Shown: in pieces, positions 6,978 to 13,067 of the stretch
How positions within the stretch are numbered: position 1 is the first letter of the stretch
Layout: each line of letters begins with the position of its first letter
IMG/VR virus record: IMGVR_UViG_3300032334_001019
Coordinates: 54,465 to 118,464 of that record
Reading direction: 5' to 3' (one strand)
Length of the DNA: 64,000 nt
Origin: a virus
Program-made: the position numbers and the translations under genes
The notes under the pieces: generated by a model
What the model saw: the letters and a program-made list of their open reading frames with translations, nothing else
What the model was told of the DNA's origin: nothing
Databases searched by the model: none

Positions 6978-7119
6978 TGATTACTTCAATCAGATGTTTA
7001 ACAGCATAGATTTGTCCCTCGATATCTACCACATGGATAGAGGCTGGGTTTTCTTCAAGGTCTTGTTCAAGACTTATAAGGTGCAGGTTTAGATACTCTT
7101 TAAATGTTTTTAGGTCCAT
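6970..7119 (-). CDS. 49-residue hypothetical protein with leaderless start
   Basis: Small protein (MDLKTFKEYLNLHLISLEQDLEEN...) with a helix and a short beta segment (IHVVDIEGQIYAVKHL). TATAAT (7131..7126) precedes the ATG by exactly six bases, giving an internal leaderless promoter inside the operon. The stop overlaps the next gene. Confidence 0.65.
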   Translation of the reverse strand: MDLKTFKEYLNLHLISLEQDLEENPASIHVVDIEGQIYAVKHLIEVINE

Positions 7120-7122
7120 ATA

Positions 7123-7362
7123 TTAATTATAAGGGTTGGTGTTGATTTTTACAAGTTTTGCTGGTGTGACCTTCATCACAGGCTCATCGTCAGGTGTTGG
7201 ATCTTCATCCACATGTGTAACAGTAGTATTCCATTTGCTTAATAGGATTACATGTGATGTAGCATGGCAAATACAGGCGGGATCAATCTGAGGATTAACA
7301 GATGCGCTAATCTCTATAAGAGCATCACAATCAGTACAAAGATAACTATACTTAGTCCACAT
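7123..7362 (-). CDS. 79-residue zinc-ribbon protein
   Basis: N-terminal ribbon (CTDCD... CICH) in MWTKYSYLCTDCDALIEI, then a Pro/Asp-rich linker and a short C-terminal strand. GGAG precedes the ATG. It is probably a metal-binding adaptor; function unknown. Confidence 0.65.
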   Translation of the reverse strand: MWTKYSYLCTDCDALIEISASVNPQIDPACICHATSHVILLSKWNTTVTHVDEDPTPDDEPVMKVTPAKLVKINTNPYN

Positions 7363-7363
7363 A

Positions 7364-7453
7364 TTAGTCTCCTTGATTAACTAGATAAGCACGAACTTCT
7401 TCCAGGGCATCAATAGCCTGTTCACATACTACAATCATATCTTCTCTAGTCAT
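7364..7453 (-). CDS. 29-residue hypothetical peptide
   Basis: A single predicted helix (MTREDMIVVCEQAIDALEEV...). It is coupled to the upstream gene by TAATG and carries the ribosome-binding site of the next gene in its last codons. Its small size makes it less certain. Confidence 0.5.
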   Translation of the reverse strand: MTREDMIVVCEQAIDALEEVRAYLVNQGD

Positions 7454-7602
7454 TAGTCAAAATACCCTTCTGCCCATAGACCCTGGAGGAATGCATAGGT
7501 CTTAGCCAAACCATCAGAAACAGTTTCATCTGTTGTGTAATCATGAGCGGTACCAACTGAGTTAATCATTTCATCTAACTCTATTTTAGTATATCCTAGC
7601 AT
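7453..7602 (-). CDS. 49-residue hypothetical protein
   Basis: Encodes MLGYTKIELDEMINSVGTAHDYT..., helical, with a C-terminal aromatic segment (LWAEGYFD). It is coupled to both neighbours by TAATG junctions. Confidence 0.6.
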   Translation of the reverse strand: MLGYTKIELDEMINSVGTAHDYTTDETVSDGLAKTYAFLQGLWAEGYFD

Positions 7603-7760
7603 TATTCAACATACCCCACAATCATTTGCATAGCCTGGTGTAGGAAGCAATCGCAATCCCCACCATTCATATTTTCCATTAGTTCAAAGTGTGAGAAGTT
7701 ATCCTCGTAGATAGCGGTAAGTAGTTCATCTATTGTGTATGGTTTATAGGTCGTTGTCAT
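7602..7760 (-). CDS. 52-residue hypothetical protein, first gene of early operon
   Basis: Small acidic protein (MTTTYKPYTIDELLTAIYEDN...) ending in a cysteine-containing helical region. It is preceded by a good promoter (TTGCAT-N17-TAGAAT) whose -10 lies exactly six bases before the ATG, so the operon transcript is predicted to be leaderless. Downstream genes are coupled to it. Confidence 0.65.
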   Translation of the reverse strand: MTTTYKPYTIDELLTAIYEDNFSHFELMENMNGGDCDCFLHQAMQMIVGYVE

Positions 7761-7766
7761 AGATTA

Positions 7767-7795
7767 ATTCTACCCTAGACTGGGGAAAAATGCAA
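7767..7795 (-). promoter_or_regulatory. Early promoter, leaderless
   Basis: TTGCAT (7795..7790), 17-base spacer, TAGAAT (7772..7767), then six bases to ATG at 7760. Confidence 0.65.
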
Positions 7796-7828
7796 GTCAT
7801 CTTAAAGTTTTTATATAAGAAATTTCAT

Positions 7829-7858
7829 TGTCCGAAATGTCCGTTTTTCACGTCCCGC
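7829..7858. promoter_or_regulatory. Tandem TGTCCG operator-like element
   Basis: TTGTCCGAAATGTCCG followed by TTTCACGTCCCG. It matches the element at 5112-5141 (TATGTCCGATATGTCCG, then TTCACGTGGCG). The 9-bp tandem suggests a head-to-tail binding site. Confidence 0.5.
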
Positions 7859-7887
7859 ATTTTTATGCATATCAGTGAATAAAAATT

Positions 7888-7911
7888 GAGCAGTTTATTC
7901 TCATGCTCAGG
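7888..7911 (-). ncRNA. 24-nt conserved hairpin element, copy A
   Basis: Minus strand: CCTGAGCATG, 5 nt, AAACTGCTC. The stem GAGCA/TGCTC is perfect with an 11-nt loop. It lies just after the stop of the DUF932 gene. Four other copies occur at 9106, 9638, 10133 and 12123. Confidence 0.55.
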
Positions 7912-7922
7912 AGATTTTTTAT

Positions 7923-8939
7923 TTATGCAATCTGCAAAGTGCTTTGCACAATTTTGAGCAAACGATTTTTCTCTGCGTTAATTGCAGGGTCAAATCCGCT
8001 TGCACTTGCAAGGATAGATTCGTTAGAACCACCACGAGCAGAACGATACCAATCTAAACGCTCTGTGAGCGCATTGAAAGCGCCCCATGCGTTACCAGCA
8101 ATCATTCCGTTAAACTCGCCTGTGTAGATGTCGTTAATAACATCGACCTTGTTTTCCCACTTCTTGAACGCACCCTTAGAGTCTTTTTCAGGCTTAGGGT
8201 ATGCAGCAAGAATGATGTCGTTGAATTGCTTAGCATTGACTTCTGTTTCAATCATAGCCTTAGCCATGAGGTCAAAAGAATCCATGTACTTATGAGCCAT
8301 GCCTAATGTCTCACGAGCAACTTGTACCTTGCCAGCAGCAGTTTGCGTGTGGCGAATCTTGAAAGATTGCTTGATGCCATTCTTACGCTTAGTAGTGTTA
8401 AGTGCAAGATTGAGGGTGTTAGCGCACACAACACGAACAGGTGTTATGCTTGCTTGAATAGCGATTGAGCCATCGTGTGATGTGTTGATTAGAAGATAAG
8501 TCTTTACCTTATCTGCTACACCGTTAGGGTCAAGAACTGTTTCACGCTCTAGTGCTAAAGCGCCAAATACTACACGACCACCCTTGATTGAGCCAGCGGT
8601 CTCCCAACGACCTCCGCCGTCAAGAATGTTATCACCAAATGAAAATAAATCTTCATTCTGCATAACATGATAACGCTCACCTACGACACCTAAAATGTCT
8701 GTCTGTGAATTATCTGTAGGGTTAGTACGCAAAACATACTGGTATGTCTTGTCGCTTGTTAAATGTGATGGGGTTTCCAAATCTTCCAGACGAACATTCC
8801 AACCATTGAGGTTTGCAGCCTCTAGCATTTCTGCTGTTGTTTTTTCTTCTGTAAATACGGTACCCAATCCATGCCAAGCGGGTTCACGAAATGATGCGAA
8901 TGAAGCCTTACCATTTTGTGTTTCGATTTCATGTGCCAT
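7923..8939 (-). CDS. DUF932 phage/plasmid-like protein
   Basis: A 338-residue protein of the DUF932 (phage/plasmid-like TIGR03299) family. It shows the characteristic order FREPAWHGLGTVF near the N-terminus, VVGERYHVMQNEDLFSF, the glycine-rich GGRVVFGALALE, and TPVRVVCANTLNLAL. It is widespread in phages and plasmids of actinobacteria and other bacteria; the molecular role is not established. The ATG at 8939 is chosen for AAAGGAG upstream and the match to the family start; the frame continues open further upstream through the promoter. It has its own TTGTCAG-type promoter and is probably abundant early in infection. Confidence 0.9.
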   Translation of the reverse strand: MAHEIETQNGKASFASFREPAWHGLGTVFTEEKTTAEMLEAANLNGWNVRLEDLETPSHLTSDKTYQYVLRTNPTDNSQTDILGVVGERYHVMQNEDLFSFGDNILDGGGRWETAGSIKGGRVVFGALALERETVLDPNGVADKVKTYLLINTSHDGSIAIQASITPVRVVCANTLNLALNTTKRKNGIKQSFKIRHTQTAAGKVQVARETLGMAHKYMDSFDLMAKAMIETEVNAKQFNDIILAAYPKPEKDSKGAFKKWENKVDVINDIYTGEFNGMIAGNAWGAFNALTERLDWYRSARGGSNESILASASGFDPAINAEKNRLLKIVQSTLQIA

Positions 8940-8970
8940 GAGTTTACTCCTTTGTTGTTGTTGAGATTTA

Positions 8971-8999
8971 AGTATAACAGGATGGGCTGACAAATGCAA
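8971..8999 (-). promoter_or_regulatory. TTGTCAG-class early promoter of the DUF932 gene
   Basis: TTGCAT (-35, 8999..8994), TTGTCAG (8993..8987), ten bases, TATACT (8976..8971). AAAGGAG ribosome-binding site downstream. Confidence 0.7.
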
Positions 9000-9056
9000 A
9001 TCGGGATAGTTAAACATGGGCAATTTGGACATGGGAAAAGTTTGACTGATCATAAC

Positions 9057-9065
9057 GGCGTGTCG
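9057..9065. promoter_or_regulatory. GGCGTGTCG element
   Basis: One of six exact copies of this 9-mer, all in control regions between 9057 and 14331. Here it is about 58 bp upstream of the DUF932 promoter. Confidence 0.5.
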
Positions 9066-9105
9066 ACTTGACAGGGGACGTGGCAAAATTTTGCAGGGAT
9101 TGAAG

Positions 9106-9129
9106 GAGCAGTTTTAAAACATGCTTAGG
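9106..9129 (-). ncRNA. 24-nt conserved hairpin element, copy B
   Basis: Minus strand: CCTAAGCATG, 5 nt, AAACTGCTC; stem AGCA/TGCT. It is located after the stop of the 9149 gene. Confidence 0.55.
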
Positions 9130-9148
9130 TTTTATTAGTAGCCCCCTA

Positions 9149-9562
9149 CTAAATATCGATACGGTCAACACTGGATGATAAATAAGTTACACCCTGTGGT
9201 TCTGATACAGAATCAAAATCAATGTCATGAATTAAATTCATTGCTGATTCTTCATCTCGTGCATTGACTGTAATTGAATATTGAACTGTAACTTCTAGTT
9301 CAAATTCTTTTGATAATTCAAATCCGCAAATATCTGCAATTGATTGAGCAGTGTCTTCATCAATGGTACCAAATTCCATTGCTTCCAAGGTCCACTCTTG
9401 CATTTCGCTACGCATACGGGAGCGCTCTGCAGCCTCGCCATATGAGCGCTGAGTTACTGTTTGAATGTGCTCTTCAAGTTGCTTGATACGCTCATCCTTT
9501 TGTGCAATTTGAGATTGAAGAAAATCTATTGTTGTGTTTGGTATTACTGTTGTTTGGTCCAT
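9149..9562 (-). CDS. 137-residue coiled-coil protein
   Basis: Residues ~8-45 form a predicted coiled coil (IDFLQSQIAQKDERIKQLEE...), followed by a helical middle and a C-terminal beta domain with an acidic tail (ELEVTVQYSITVNARDEESA). The latter resembles small ACT-like or ferredoxin-like folds but is not assignable. It is a single-gene unit with its own TTGACA/TTGTCAG promoter. Function unknown. Confidence 0.7.
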   Translation of the reverse strand: MDQTTVIPNTTIDFLQSQIAQKDERIKQLEEHIQTVTQRSYGEAAERSRMRSEMQEWTLEAMEFGTIDEDTAQSIADICGFELSKEFELEVTVQYSITVNARDEESAMNLIHDIDFDSVSEPQGVTYLSSSVDRIDI

Positions 9563-9594
9563 GGGGGCCTTTTTCTGTTAGTTTGTTTAATTTA

Positions 9595-9624
9595 ATTGTA
9601 CAGGTGCCCACTGACAAATGTCAA
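9595..9624 (-). promoter_or_regulatory. TTGTCAG-class early promoter
   Basis: TTGACA (9624..9619), TTGTCAG (9617..9611), ten bases, TACAAT (9600..9595). It drives the coiled-coil gene starting at 9562. Confidence 0.7.
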
Positions 9625-9637
9625 GGACCCTTGCGGG

Positions 9638-9661
9638 AAGCAGTTTAGCGACATACTTAGG
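9638..9661 (-). ncRNA. 24-nt conserved hairpin element, copy C
   Basis: Minus strand: CCTAAGTATG, 5 nt, AAACTGCTT; stem AAGTA/TGCTT with one T-G wobble that preserves pairing. It follows the stop of the 9674 gene. Confidence 0.55.
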
Positions 9662-9673
9662 TCGTTTATTTAA

Positions 9674-10096
9674 TTAGAGATAACGAGCAACCGCTTGATA
9701 AGTTGATGTGGAAACTACTTCCTCATCTGTCATCTTGAGGATACGAATTGCATTAAGCATTTCCTCTTTTTGCTCATTGTATGTGTGAGCGTGCATAACT
9801 GTAAAGTCACGCTGAGGCTCTTTAGGCAAATCCTTTTCTGCAACTGTTAGGTCATAGTCAATGTTTAGTGTATTGTTCCATGAACGATAGTTGGTGCGGA
9901 AGTTTTCTGCCTTCTTGATGTTAGCAATAGCATAGTCAGAAATCTCTTTCTGCCAAGCCTTACGAGCCTTCTCATACTTTGCTTCGTTTGCTTCTTGTGA
10001 TGAGTAATCTGACTCTAGTTTTGCTAGTGCAGTTTCTAGTGCCTTGATTACCTTTGGTGTTGCGATTTTAACTGAGATTGCTTTTCCTCTTGCCAT
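9674..10096 (-). CDS. 140-residue helical hypothetical protein
   Basis: Almost entirely helical, Lys/Glu-rich protein (MARGKAISVKIATPKVIKALETALAKLE...). The central WQKEISDYAIANIKKAE and NYRSWNNTLNIDYDL are reminiscent of coiled-coil proteins common in actinophage early regions. No obvious promoter lies in the short gap upstream, so it is probably co-transcribed with the 10334 gene through hairpin copy D. Function unknown. Confidence 0.7.
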   Translation of the reverse strand: MARGKAISVKIATPKVIKALETALAKLESDYSSQEANEAKYEKARKAWQKEISDYAIANIKKAENFRTNYRSWNNTLNIDYDLTVAEKDLPKEPQRDFTVMHAHTYNEQKEEMLNAIRILKMTDEEVVSTSTYQAVARYL

Positions 10097-10132
10097 GTGT
10101 TAGGTCTCTTTCTGTTAGTTGGGGGGTGAGGT

Positions 10133-10156
10133 AAGCAGTTTGTATTCATGCTCAGG
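10133..10156 (-). ncRNA. 24-nt conserved hairpin element, copy D
   Basis: Minus strand: CCTGAGCATG, 5 nt, AAACTGCTT; stem GAGCA/TGCTT with a G-T wobble. It lies between two co-directional genes where no promoter is visible. Confidence 0.55.
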
Positions 10157-10166
10157 AATAAGATAA

Positions 10167-10334
10167 TTACTGCTTAGGTGTCCAAGTGGTATAACGAGTC
10201 ATACCATTAACATCTAACTTTACACGAACATTACCATTTGCTTGTGGGTCAATGGCAAGGATTGTGCCTGTAACCTTTGACTTCTGTGAAGTGTATAGGT
10301 CGCCTACCTTGTATGTATTTGTTGCTACTGACAT
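10167..10334 (-). CDS. 55-residue beta-rich protein with possible longer in-frame isoform
   Basis: Encodes MSVATNTYKVGDLYTSQKSK..., a compact beta-rich protein (VTGTILAIDP, VRVKLDVNGMTRYTTW) resembling small SH3-like folds. AAAGGAG precedes the ATG at 10334, and a TTGAAA/ATGTCAG promoter lies upstream. The frame stays open to a second ATG at 10445 that has TACAAT exactly six bases upstream, so a 92-residue leaderless isoform is possible. Function unknown. Confidence 0.65.
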   Translation of the reverse strand: MSVATNTYKVGDLYTSQKSKVTGTILAIDPQANGNVRVKLDVNGMTRYTTWTPKQ

Positions 10335-10365
10335 TGTGTTTCTCCTTTTGTTTGTTGATAATCCA

Positions 10366-10394
10366 AGTATAACATTTCCTACTGACATTTTCAA
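10366..10394 (-). promoter_or_regulatory. TTGTCAG-class early promoter (ATGTCAG variant)
   Basis: TTGAAA (10394..10389), ATGTCAG (10388..10382), ten bases, TATACT (10371..10366). It drives the gene at 10334. Confidence 0.65.
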
Positions 10395-10500
10395 GCCAGC
10401 CAAGAAAAATCTCACATCTTGGACTACGGGGGTTATTTTTTTCATACCTTAATTGTAGCAAGAAAATGTCAAAAATACAAATCCAAGCCCCAACAAGCGG

Positions 10501-10516
10501 TGTGAGAAAAATCACA
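10501..10516. promoter_or_regulatory. Crp/GlxR-type palindrome 1
   Basis: Perfect TGTGA-GAAAAA-TCACA, upstream of the promoters of the 10334/10445 gene. The same 16-mer recurs at 12035. Confidence 0.6.
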
Positions 10517-10581
10517 TCTTAAAGCGGTGTGTCAATTTGACAAATGACTGGTCAGCGACGTGGCCCTTTTTCAAGGGGATA

Positions 10582-10653
10582 CTAAGATCCAGATGCACCA
10601 AGCATATTAGAAAGAATAACAATAAGAATTAAGATCATGAATAACTGTTTCAT
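10582..10653 (-). CDS. 23-residue membrane peptide
   Basis: Encodes MKQLFMILILIVILSNMLGA..., a single hydrophobic helix. It is coupled by TAATG to the preceding gene and is the last gene of the operon starting at 11920. Tiny membrane peptides in phages may act as toxins, holin modulators or superinfection factors; there is no specific evidence here. Confidence 0.5.
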   Translation of the reverse strand: MKQLFMILILIVILSNMLGASGS

Positions 10654-10895
10654 TACTCTTCGTCTTCAATAAATACATAGAGTGGAATTAAATCAGTATA
10701 AGCAAATTGAATAACTTCTTTTTCACCAAACTCATTTTCTGTTTGAACATCATAGTTATCTCCTGTTGAGTCTGACTCAATAAATACAACCTCAACAATG
10801 TCATCACCAATCTTAACTAAATCACCAAGCATTAACTGGTCTGGTGTTAAAGTATCTGCGTGGATTAATTCCATAGCATTCATTGTAGCATTCAT
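10653..10895 (-). CDS. 80-residue acidic beta-rich protein
   Basis: Encodes MNATMNAMELIHADTLTPDQ... followed by LMLGDLVKIGDDIVEVVFIESD, a small SH3/KOW-like beta pattern, and an acidic tail. GAGGA lies six bases before the ATG at 10895; the frame remains open upstream but without a ribosome-binding site. Function unknown. Confidence 0.65.
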   Translation of the reverse strand: MNATMNAMELIHADTLTPDQLMLGDLVKIGDDIVEVVFIESDSTGDNYDVQTENEFGEKEVIQFAYTDLIPLYVFIEDEE

Positions 10896-10896
10896 T

Positions 10897-11013
10897 TTAT
10901 TCCTCAATTCTGTTTTTGTATTTAAGTTTACGAGTGTATTTCTTTTTATTACGGACAGGGGTAGCCGCATTACTACGGCGTAACTCCTGTATTCGATTAA
11001 CCTTACTCTTCAT
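10897..11013 (-). CDS. 38-residue basic peptide
   Basis: Highly basic (RNKKKYTRKLKYKNR), likely nucleic-acid binding. It lies inside the leftward operon, overlapping the preceding gene by 11 bp and ending two bases before the next ATG. No family recognised. Confidence 0.55.
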   Translation of the reverse strand: MKSKVNRIQELRRSNAATPVRNKKKYTRKLKYKNRIEE

Positions 11014-11311
11014 TACAGATACAATCTTCACAGTCACAACTCCAATCATGAGGCAACCATGCATCTAGGTGGTGTTGCTCAATGATAGCCCATGCTGGTG
11101 CAGTATCTTTGCCTCTGTAAGATACGCCTTCAGGCATCTCAATCTCACGATTAAAGTCCTCGTCATAGGCTGCATCAATAGCATCAATACAAGGCTGAAC
11201 CATGCTTAGTGGTACTGGAGGATAGTGATTACCTCTAAGGTGCATGCCAATAGCACTCTCAAGTGATAGATCAATGTTTTCTGCTAAGTCTAGTGCTGTA
11301 TTCATTCCCAT
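11003..11311 (-). CDS. 102-residue conserved actinophage-type hypothetical protein
   Basis: Contains SLESAIGMHLRGNHYPPVPLSM and IDAAYDEDFNREIEMPEGVSY, a combination that I associate with a conserved family of actinophage early proteins of unknown function. It ends in a Cys/Asp-rich tail (CDCEDCIC) that may bind metal. The start overlaps the upstream stop as TAATG. Confidence 0.7.
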   Translation of the reverse strand: MGMNTALDLAENIDLSLESAIGMHLRGNHYPPVPLSMVQPCIDAIDAAYDEDFNREIEMPEGVSYRGKDTAPAWAIIEQHHLDAWLPHDWSCDCEDCICNEE

Positions 11312-11529
11312 TATCGTGTTACCACCATTCCTGTTGTGTAGAGGGTCTTTGTATGCATCTTACCTGAAGGCTCTGACAAGTTAATTGTTGCGTATTCTTT
11401 AGCATCTCCACTATCAACAAACTGCTGAAAAGTTTCAACGGCACTTAATGCATCTGAGTAGCGACCAACCCAAGTAGGGGTAGGGGCTGAGTCATAGGTA
11501 CAAGTTACTGAGTATAGGTATTCATTCAT
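11311..11529 (-). CDS. 72-residue hypothetical protein
   Basis: Beta-alpha protein (MNEYLYSVTCTYDSAPTPTWVGRYSDALSAVETF). The ATG at 11529 is chosen because GGAG sits at proper spacing; the in-frame ATG at 11538 is only one base from it. Coupled to its neighbours. Confidence 0.6.
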   Translation of the reverse strand: MNEYLYSVTCTYDSAPTPTWVGRYSDALSAVETFQQFVDSGDAKEYATINLSEPSGKMHTKTLYTTGMVVTR

Positions 11530-11530
11530 T

Positions 11531-11707
11531 TTATGCATTCTCCAATGTGTATTCGTTCATTTCGTTACTAGCATACCATTCGGTGTATTCGTTGTAAAGC
11601 GACACACCCAATGAACACTCACAAAATTCTGTGTCGTATTCACCATGTCCATTACCAAAGAATAGGACACCCTCATCATAGCATTCCATGCAATTCCAAT
11701 TATTCAT
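11531..11707 (-). CDS. 58-residue cysteine-containing protein
   Basis: Encodes MNNWNCMECYDEGVLFFGNG... with CMEC and CEC, compatible with a zinc ribbon, then an aromatic acidic tail. It lies three bases after the 11711 gene. Function unknown. Confidence 0.6.
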   Translation of the reverse strand: MNNWNCMECYDEGVLFFGNGHGEYDTEFCECSLGVSLYNEYTEWYASNEMNEYTLENA

Positions 11708-11710
11708 TAT

Positions 11711-11920
11711 TTATTCTCCTGTCTTTACGGCAACTGTTGCCCAAAAATTTTTAATTCCACGAGTGGGGGATACTTCAATGGCATACGCCTCAAAGTTTTC
11801 ACCATACCAAACACCATCACGCTTTTCTGCGTATAGGATAGTGCCTTCATCATGGCGAGAGTGTGAGCGATAGTATTTTCCCTCTAAGAGGCTTTCTATT
11901 GTATAAGGTTTTGCTGACAT
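11711..11920 (-). CDS. 69-residue hypothetical protein, first gene of operon
   Basis: Encodes MSAKPYTIESLLEGKYYRSHSR... GTILYAEKRDGVWYG, a beta-rich small domain. It is the first gene downstream of a TTGTCAG-class promoter, followed by six coupled genes to 10582. Function unknown. Confidence 0.65.
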   Translation of the reverse strand: MSAKPYTIESLLEGKYYRSHSRHDEGTILYAEKRDGVWYGENFEAYAIEVSPTRGIKNFWATVAVKTGE

Positions 11921-11964
11921 GAGCAACCTGCTTTCTTTTTGTTTAATTACTTTATTACTCTGTA

Positions 11965-11993
11965 ATCCTATCATTTTCTACTGACAAATACAA
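11965..11993 (-). promoter_or_regulatory. TTGTCAG-class early promoter
   Basis: TTGTAT (11993..11988), TTGTCAG (11987..11981), ten bases, TAGGAT (11970..11965). GGCGTGTCG (11996-12004, minus strand reading) is immediately upstream. Confidence 0.65.
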
Positions 11994-11995
11994 GA

Positions 11996-12004
11996 CGACA
12001 CGCC
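11996..12004. promoter_or_regulatory. GGCGTGTCG element
   Basis: Exact copy on the minus strand, three bases upstream of the -35. Another exact copy is at 12080-12088. Confidence 0.5.
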
Positions 12005-12034
12005 ATAAATCTTAAAAAGTGAGACGCTGGAGAA

Positions 12035-12050
12035 TGTGAGAAAAATCACA
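12035..12050. promoter_or_regulatory. Crp/GlxR-type palindrome 2
   Basis: Perfect TGTGA-GAAAAA-TCACA, identical to the 10501 site, upstream of the 11920 operon promoter. A TTATACACA near 12062 resembles a weak DnaA box. Confidence 0.6.
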
Positions 12051-12079
12051 CACACTTAAAGTTATACACACCCTGTGGA

Positions 12080-12088
12080 CGACACGCC
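12080..12088. promoter_or_regulatory. GGCGTGTCG element
   Basis: Exact copy (minus-strand reading) in the 11994-12122 control region, next to TGTGGAC. Confidence 0.45.
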
Positions 12089-12122
12089 CGACTGCGGGAC
12101 GTCAAATTTTAGTTGAAAGTTA

Positions 12123-12146
12123 AAGCAGTTTTAAATCGTGCTTAGG
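12123..12146 (-). ncRNA. 24-nt conserved hairpin element, copy E
   Basis: Minus strand: CCTAAGCACG, 5 nt, AAACTGCTT; stem AAGCA/TGCTT perfect. It lies after the stop of the 12171 gene. Confidence 0.55.
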
Positions 12147-12170
12147 ATCTCCCCTTAGCCTGGCTCCAGA

Positions 12171-12353
12171 CTAAACTAATTCATTTTCTTTAACGCAAGC
12201 GTTCCAAAATCTTGTTTCATCAAATCTTGGATTATCTGCACTAAACCATTCGCTAAATTCAAAAACTAAATCATTAAAAGAATGTGAATCCATTCTGTTG
12301 ATAAATTGGTTTAGAATGTTTGCAGTTTCTACATAGTCTTTGCGTGTCATCAT
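12171..12353 (-). CDS. 60-residue hypothetical protein
   Basis: Helical protein (MMTRKDYVETANILNQFINRMDSHSFNDLVFEF). Its sequence layout is typical of small actinophage early proteins. Two adjacent ATG codons are possible starts; the first has GGTGAG at good spacing. Last gene of the operon from 12801. Confidence 0.6.
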   Translation of the reverse strand: MMTRKDYVETANILNQFINRMDSHSFNDLVFEFSEWFSADNPRFDETRFWNACVKENELV

Positions 12354-12355
12354 GA

Positions 12356-12616
12356 TTACTCACCATCCAATTTTAAGAATGCGTAGGACCCACCCTCGTT
12401 GATGTGTTCTAATTGTGCAAGGACCTCATCACGAGTTGTATTTTCTGTAATTGTAAGCAACTCGTCAATCATGCCTTTGTTCATGTTAATAAACATTCCT
12501 TCAGGTAGGTTAATTACTTGAGGATAGACAACTGATTCAATTTCTACATGAGAAACAAAATCAAATCCTTTATGTGTAAAAGGAAATAGTGCAAAGCGTG
12601 TTGTTGTGTTAGTCAT
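12356..12616 (-). CDS. 86-residue hypothetical protein
   Basis: Encodes MTNTTTRFALFPFTHKGFDFVSHVEIESV..., beta-rich at the start and helical after. The ATG overlaps the previous stop (TAATG), which decides the start over the longer open frame. Function unknown. Confidence 0.65.
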   Translation of the reverse strand: MTNTTTRFALFPFTHKGFDFVSHVEIESVVYPQVINLPEGMFINMNKGMIDELLTITENTTRDEVLAQLEHINEGGSYAFLKLDGE

Positions 12617-12801
12617 TAGAGTGTAGCCTTTCCTCGTAGTGTGCCAGTAATTCCTAGAGTGTCGCAAGCGACTTTAACAGATACACCAACAGGCAAAGTC
12701 TGAGGGTATTGTGAAATAAATTGAGCAACCGCACCCTTGCTAGGGAGTGAGATAGATTTTACTGAACCTGAAAAAGTTTCTAGTTTTACAGTGTATGACA
12801 T
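12616..12801 (-). CDS. 61-residue hypothetical protein, first gene of operon
   Basis: Encodes MSYTVKLETFSGSVKSISLPSK..., a small beta-alpha-beta domain. AAAGGA lies eight bases before the ATG at 12801, favouring it over ATG 12810, which abuts that site. Downstream of two stacked promoters. Confidence 0.65.
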   Translation of the reverse strand: MSYTVKLETFSGSVKSISLPSKGAVAQFISQYPQTLPVGVSVKVACDTLGITGTLRGKATL

Positions 12802-12833
12802 GGATGTCATCCTTTCGTTTAAGTGATAAGACT

Positions 12834-12856
12834 ATCTTATCTTAGGGGGCTGACAA
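12834..12856 (-). promoter_or_regulatory. TTGTCAG-class early promoter
   Basis: TTGTCAG (12856..12850), ten bases, TAAGAT (12839..12834). No good conventional -35. Confidence 0.55.
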
Positions 12857-12865
12857 ATTGGGCAC

Positions 12866-12917
12866 TTATTTGCTTAGGCTCACTGTGATTTGCATCACAT
12901 TTATTTGCTAAGGCTCA
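12866..12917. repeat. 17-bp direct repeats flanking a Crp-like site
   Basis: TTATTTGCTTAGGCTCA (12866-12882) and TTATTTGCTAAGGCTCA (12901-12917) differ by one base and bracket the palindrome at 12884. Confidence 0.6.
12884..12899. promoter_or_regulatory. Crp/GlxR-type palindrome 3
   Basis: Perfect TGTGA-TTTGCA-TCACA between the two 17-bp repeats. Confidence 0.6.
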
Positions 12918-12952
12918 TGCTTATTTATCTTTATTTAATTGTTATAGTAGCA

Positions 12953-12981
12953 ATACTAGCAGAGAAATGTCAAAAAGTCAA
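12953..12981 (-). promoter_or_regulatory. TTGACT-class promoter
   Basis: TTGACT (12981..12976), 17-base spacer, TAGTAT (12958..12953), upstream of the 12801 operon. GGCGTGTCG lies at 12992-13000 just upstream. Confidence 0.6.
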
Positions 12982-13002
12982 GTCCAAACACGGCGTGTCG
13001 CT

Positions 13003-13018
13003 TGTGATTCGTATCACA
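13003..13018. promoter_or_regulatory. Crp/GlxR-type palindrome 4
   Basis: Perfect TGTGA-TTCGTA-TCACA, two bases from GGCGTGTCG (12992-13000). Confidence 0.6.
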
Positions 13019-13067
13019 TTTTACCTGAGAGTAGTCTGAGAGGCGACGTCGATTTTTTTTGCAGTAT

